The notes beneath the pieces are model-generated. The model ran no database searches. It was not told the DNA's origin and saw nothing but the letters and a program-made list of their open reading frames with translations. Shown here piece after piece: positions 13,933 through 15,853 of a stretch of 15,853 nt of DNA. The first letter of the stretch is position 1; every line of letters starts with the position of its first letter. The position numbers and the translations under genes were made by a program. The DNA is from an uncultured Collinsella sp. (GTDB lineage Bacteria > Actinomycetota > Coriobacteriia > Coriobacteriales > Coriobacteriaceae): NCBI GenBank assembly GCA_900544225.1, contig UQUD01000045.1, positions 1 through 15,853 on the forward strand, written 5' to 3'.

Positions 13933-15015
13933 ATGCGCACGATTGGAATGAGCGACTATACCGTCGGCGAGGATTGCTTTGACGAGCTGCCCAGCGCGCT
14001 GGCCGAATACGGAGCGACCAAGGTCGCCATCATTGGCGGCAAGCGAGCACTAGCCGCAGCCCTTCCCGGTATCGAAGCCGCGCTGGCAGGCACCGGCGTC
14101 GAGGTTCTGGAGACGCGCGTCTACGGCACCAACAGCACACGCGCCAATATCGCCAAGGTCGTGAACTCCCCTGCCTGCCAGGAAGCCGACGTGCTCATTG
14201 CCTGCGGCGGCGGCAAGGCGCTCGACACCGTCAAGACCGCAGCCATCGAGCTCAAGAAGATCGTCTTCACGGTCCCGACGATCTGTTCCAACTGCTCCGC
14301 CGCAACCGCCATTGCCGTCGTGTACAACGATGACGGCTCGCTCGAGGGCTATTCGTACCCCAACCGACCGGCGCACATCTTCATCAACCCCAAGATCATC
14401 GCTGAGGCACCGGCAGAGTACTTCTGGGCCGGCGTGGGCGATGCCCTGTCTAAGCAGCCCGAGGTCGAGTACGCCACGAGCGCCGGCAACCTGGAGCACA
14501 CGGCAGGCCTTGGCTTGGCACTCGCCCACACCTGCTCCGAGCCGCTGTTCACCTACGGCGTTCAGGGTCTTGAGGACGTGCACCAGAATCTGTCAAGCGA
14601 GGCCGTCAAGCAGATCGCGCTCGATATCGTGGTCAACACGGGCTACGTCTCCAACCTGACCAACCAAAACGATTACTACTACAACTCGAGCGTGGCGCAT
14701 GCGTTCTACAACGCCACGTGCAGCATTCCGCGCGAGGGCTCCTATCTGCATGGCGAGGTCGTGAGCTTGGGCGTGCTGGTGCTGTTTGCCTATACGGGCG
14801 ATACCGAGAACCTTGAGCGCTACGCTACCTTTAACAAACAGATGGGCCTGCCCGTGACGCTTGAGCAGATCGGGCTTTCCGAGGCCGACATCCCTGCCCT
14901 GTGCGAATACGCACACGCCACCAACGAGTGGAAGCAGGGCAACCCGGAGCCCTTCACCGACGAAAAGTTCGCCGCCGCCATCAAGGCCGCCAACGCCTAC
15001 GGCCGCACGCTCTAG
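13933..15015 (+). CDS. Glycerol-dehydrogenase-like iron-containing alcohol dehydrogenase
   Basis: This 360-residue NAD-dependent dehydrogenase is of the GldA/group III metal-dependent alcohol dehydrogenase family, cytosolic. The N-terminal Rossmann-like half has VAIIGGKRAL and the dinucleotide-binding CGGGKALDTVK (91-101). The metal ligands expected for GldA are present: Asp170 in GVGDALSKQPEVEY, His256 in SSVAHAFYNA and His273 in YLHGEVVSLG. The SNCSAATAIAVVY stretch takes the place of the GldA SNDAPCTALSV-type segment. Substrate may be glycerol, a related polyol or a hydroxyketone; it is not decided by sequence. Length is typical. The ATG at 13933 has GAAGG 5 nt upstream; Met6 is an alternative. 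The gene is divergent from ileS; its promoter is not clear, but TGCTC-TAG-GAGCA (13880-13892) in the leader could be an operator. A terminator follows 9 nt after the stop. Confidence 0.88.
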   Translation: MRTIGMSDYTVGEDCFDELPSALAEYGATKVAIIGGKRALAAALPGIEAALAGTGVEVLETRVYGTNSTRANIAKVVNSPACQEADVLIACGGGKALDTVKTAAIELKKIVFTVPTICSNCSAATAIAVVYNDDGSLEGYSYPNRPAHIFINPKIIAEAPAEYFWAGVGDALSKQPEVEYATSAGNLEHTAGLGLALAHTCSEPLFTYGVQGLEDVHQNLSSEAVKQIALDIVVNTGYVSNLTNQNDYYYNSSVAHAFYNATCSIPREGSYLHGEVVSLGVLVLFAYTGDTENLERYATFNKQMGLPVTLEQIGLSEADIPALCEYAHATNEWKQGNPEPFTDEKFAAAIKAANAYGRTL

Positions 15016-15024
15016 GCCTAACCC

Positions 15025-15067
15025 AAAACCACCACAAAGGGGACAGGCACCTTTGTGGTGGTTTTTT
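15025..15067 (+). terminator. Terminator hairpin of the alcohol dehydrogenase gene; repeat copy B
   Basis: AAAACCACCACAAAGG (15025-15040) pairs perfectly over 16 bp with CCTTTGTGGTGGTTTT (15050-15065) around loop GGACAGGCA, followed by TTATT. Position and polarity fit termination on the plus strand. It differs from the minus-strand copy at 7210-7250 by one base in 41, loop included. Confidence 0.85.
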
Positions 15068-15189
15068 ATTGCTCCAACATTCAGTTCGCACTCGAACCCG
15101 ATTCTATACGAGAAAGGGTCCGGGTACGTTTTTTGTTTATCGGTAATTCTGCGGAAGGACCACTCGGAACGGTAAACAGAAACGAACAG
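15068..15189 (+). other. Non-coding segment with stem-loops, possible small RNA
   Basis: No supported gene. ACCC-GA-TTCT-ATACG-AGAA-A-GGGT (near 15094-15117) can fold into a hairpin. GTTTATCG (15135-15142) pairs with CGGTAAAC (15170-15177) over 8 bp, enclosing TTCTG/CGGAA (15147-15151 with 15165-15169). Followed by the terminator at 15190, this could be a short structured RNA. No known riboswitch class was recognised and no convincing promoter was found. Confidence 0.3.
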
Positions 15190-15227
15190 AGGCAGAGTAC
15201 CATCGTGGTGATGGTATCCTGCCTTTT
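15190..15227 (+). terminator. Intrinsic terminator, orphan
   Basis: AGGCAGAGTACCATC (15190-15204) pairs with GATGGTATCCTGCCT (15210-15224) with one A-C mismatch and one G-U pair, followed by TTTTGCTTT. No gene lies between it and the previous terminator, so it either ends a small RNA or is a remnant. Confidence 0.6.
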
Positions 15228-15295
15228 GCTTTGCGGAACCAAGGTCGCTTTATGCGAACTTGATCGCCACTTATATGGCGCATTGATGGCAATTA

Positions 15296-15425
15296 CTGCG
15301 TACGTGCGTACCGGGAGCCTGTACACCTCTGGCAAGGCGTAACACGCTAGACTTTGTTCCAAAGTCCGTGTGCTAAGGGGGCAGGGCCCTTAGAATTCCT
15401 GTGGAGTGTGTACGCACGTACGCAG
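15296..15425. mobile_element. 130-bp segment bounded by perfect 16-bp inverted repeats
   Basis: CTGCGTACGTGCGTAC (15296-15311) and GTACGCACGTACGCAG (15410-15425) are exact inverted 16-mers. Each arm also contains a near-tandem TGCGTAC/GTGCGTAC. Between them lie the oriT-like sequence and a second hairpin, CTAAGGG/CCCTTAG (15373-15393). No transposase and no flanking target duplication are seen. The boundaries could be those of a MITE-like unit or protein-binding sites of a transfer origin. Confidence 0.5.
15336..15373 (-). other. MOBV-type (pMV158-like) origin of transfer, putative
   Basis: On the minus strand the order is GCACACGGACTTTG, GAA, CAAAGTCTAGCGTGTTACG. ACACG/CGTGT and GACTTTG/CAAAGTC form a bulged stem, followed by TAGCGTGTTA. 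This matches, from memory, the layout of the pMV158 oriT (GCACAC, ACTTT, hairpin, AAAGTATAGTGTGTTA), where MobM nicks in TAGTGTG/TTA. The equivalent nick would lie on the minus strand between 15343 and 15342. In pMV158 the mob gene follows in the nick-strand direction; here that direction leads to the chromosome (below 15296) and holds no relaxase. The call rests on motif similarity. Confidence 0.6.
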
Positions 15426-15528
15426 GAAAACAGCAAATTACGCTATATCAGGGCGTTCTTTCATTGGTGAGTATGGTATACACGGCTTAGTTCAACAAAT
15501 AAGAATTTATATACTAAGGAGAATATTG

Positions 15529-15853
15529 ATGAAAATGTTTTTATGTTCGCACTTTTCAAGTGTAGGAAGTCTGATAAAGGAAGAAATTGAAAATAAAAAA
15601 GTCGCATTTATTCCAACAGCTTCGCTGCGTGAAGGCTACACCGGTTATGTCGGCTCGGCTCGAAAATTATTCAAAAAGTTGGGAGCAATCGTAACTGAAA
15701 TTGATATTTCAACGGAGGCTTATTCAACGATACAGTCTGTTTTTGAAGATGCGGATGTGATATATTTTACCGGCGGAAATTCTTTTTTCCTTATAGACCA
15801 GCTCCGTAAAATGGGAACGGATGAGCTGTTGAAGAAAGAATTGGCAAAGGGAA
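15529..15853 (+). CDS. S51-type peptidase E-like protein, N-terminal part (cut by window edge)
   Basis: The first 108 residues of a protein of the peptidase S51 / type 1 glutamine amidotransferase-like superfamily, in which PepE is an aspartyl dipeptidase; full length is usually about 200-240 residues. Seen: MKMFLCSHFSS, a strand KKVAFIPTASLR, KLFKKLGAIVTEIDIS, and the family block ADVIYFTGGNSFFLIDQLRK. The nucleophile Ser-containing motif lies beyond the window, so activity cannot be judged. The ATG has AGGAG 8 nt upstream. The reading frame is A+T-rich with many AAA, TTA, ATA and GAA codons, unlike every other gene here, suggesting recent arrival from a low-G+C Firmicute. It follows the oriT-like segment and may be cargo of that element. 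Confidence 0.8.
   Translation, partial: MKMFLCSHFSSVGSLIKEEIENKKVAFIPTASLREGYTGYVGSARKLFKKLGAIVTEIDISTEAYSTIQSVFEDADVIYFTGGNSFFLIDQLRKMGTDELLKKELAKG

Noticed and set aside
15081..15362. A 93-residue minus-strand open frame, considered as a relaxase remnant downstream of the oriT
   Set aside because: It has no MOBV N-terminal motif, crosses both the terminator hairpin and the inverted repeat, and has no ribosome site.
15296..15425. An intact insertion sequence
   Set aside because: Only 130 bp, no transposase frame and no target-site duplication next to the inverted repeats.
1..15853. CRISPR arrays, tRNA or rRNA genes
   Set aside because: No regularly spaced direct repeats and no cloverleaf or rRNA-like sequence were seen on either strand; repeats present are isolated palindromes.

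Overview
The window is a G+C-rich chromosomal segment from a member of the Coriobacteriia (Actinomycetota), most likely Collinsella or a close relative. The basis is the gene set and order (ileS-lspA-rluD; a general-stress-type sigma operon), a transcriptional T-box in front of ileS, and the codon use. This assignment is an inference from content; no database was searched. Nearly all genes lie on the minus strand, so the text below follows transcription from high to low coordinates.

Layout on the minus strand. A transcription-attenuating T-box leader (about 13490-13796, Ile specifier ATC) precedes ileS (10645-13446). The ileS stop codon lies inside a perfect 16-bp palindrome, which begins a roughly 280-bp run of four stem-loops ending in an intrinsic terminator. 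Then come lspA and an rluD-type pseudouridine synthase, which overlap by one base. A processive family 2 glycosyltransferase follows and ends at a repeat-derived terminator hairpin. A stand-alone short prepilin peptidase, a dGTPase-like HD phosphohydrolase and rarA follow. Next is a tightly packed stress-sigma operon: a DUF948-type membrane/coiled-coil protein, a degenerate RsbW-like protein, a SigB/F-type sigma factor and an AI-2E family transporter, with 8-nt overlap, 1-nt gap and 4-nt overlap respectively. A small two-helix membrane protein lies convergent to the transporter on the plus strand. The start of alaS, with its own promoter, is cut by the left edge.

On the plus strand, a zinc/iron-type glycerol-dehydrogenase-like enzyme (13933-15015) is divergent from ileS and ends at a terminator hairpin that repeats the one at 7210-7250 with a single base difference. 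Beyond it the character changes. About 450 bp of non-coding DNA hold a possible small RNA with a terminator, then a 130-bp segment bounded by perfect 16-bp inverted repeats. That segment contains what looks like a MOBV-type (pMV158-like) origin of transfer. It is followed by an A+T-rich S51-type peptidase gene cut by the right edge. I read this right end as the edge of a mobilizable, horizontally acquired element, and it is the most interesting part of the window.

The core genes serve translation (ileS, alaS, rluD), lipoprotein processing (lspA), DNA maintenance and nucleotide pools (rarA, dgt) and stress response (sigma operon). The intergenic regions carry several families of palindromic repeats that deserve genome-wide comparison.
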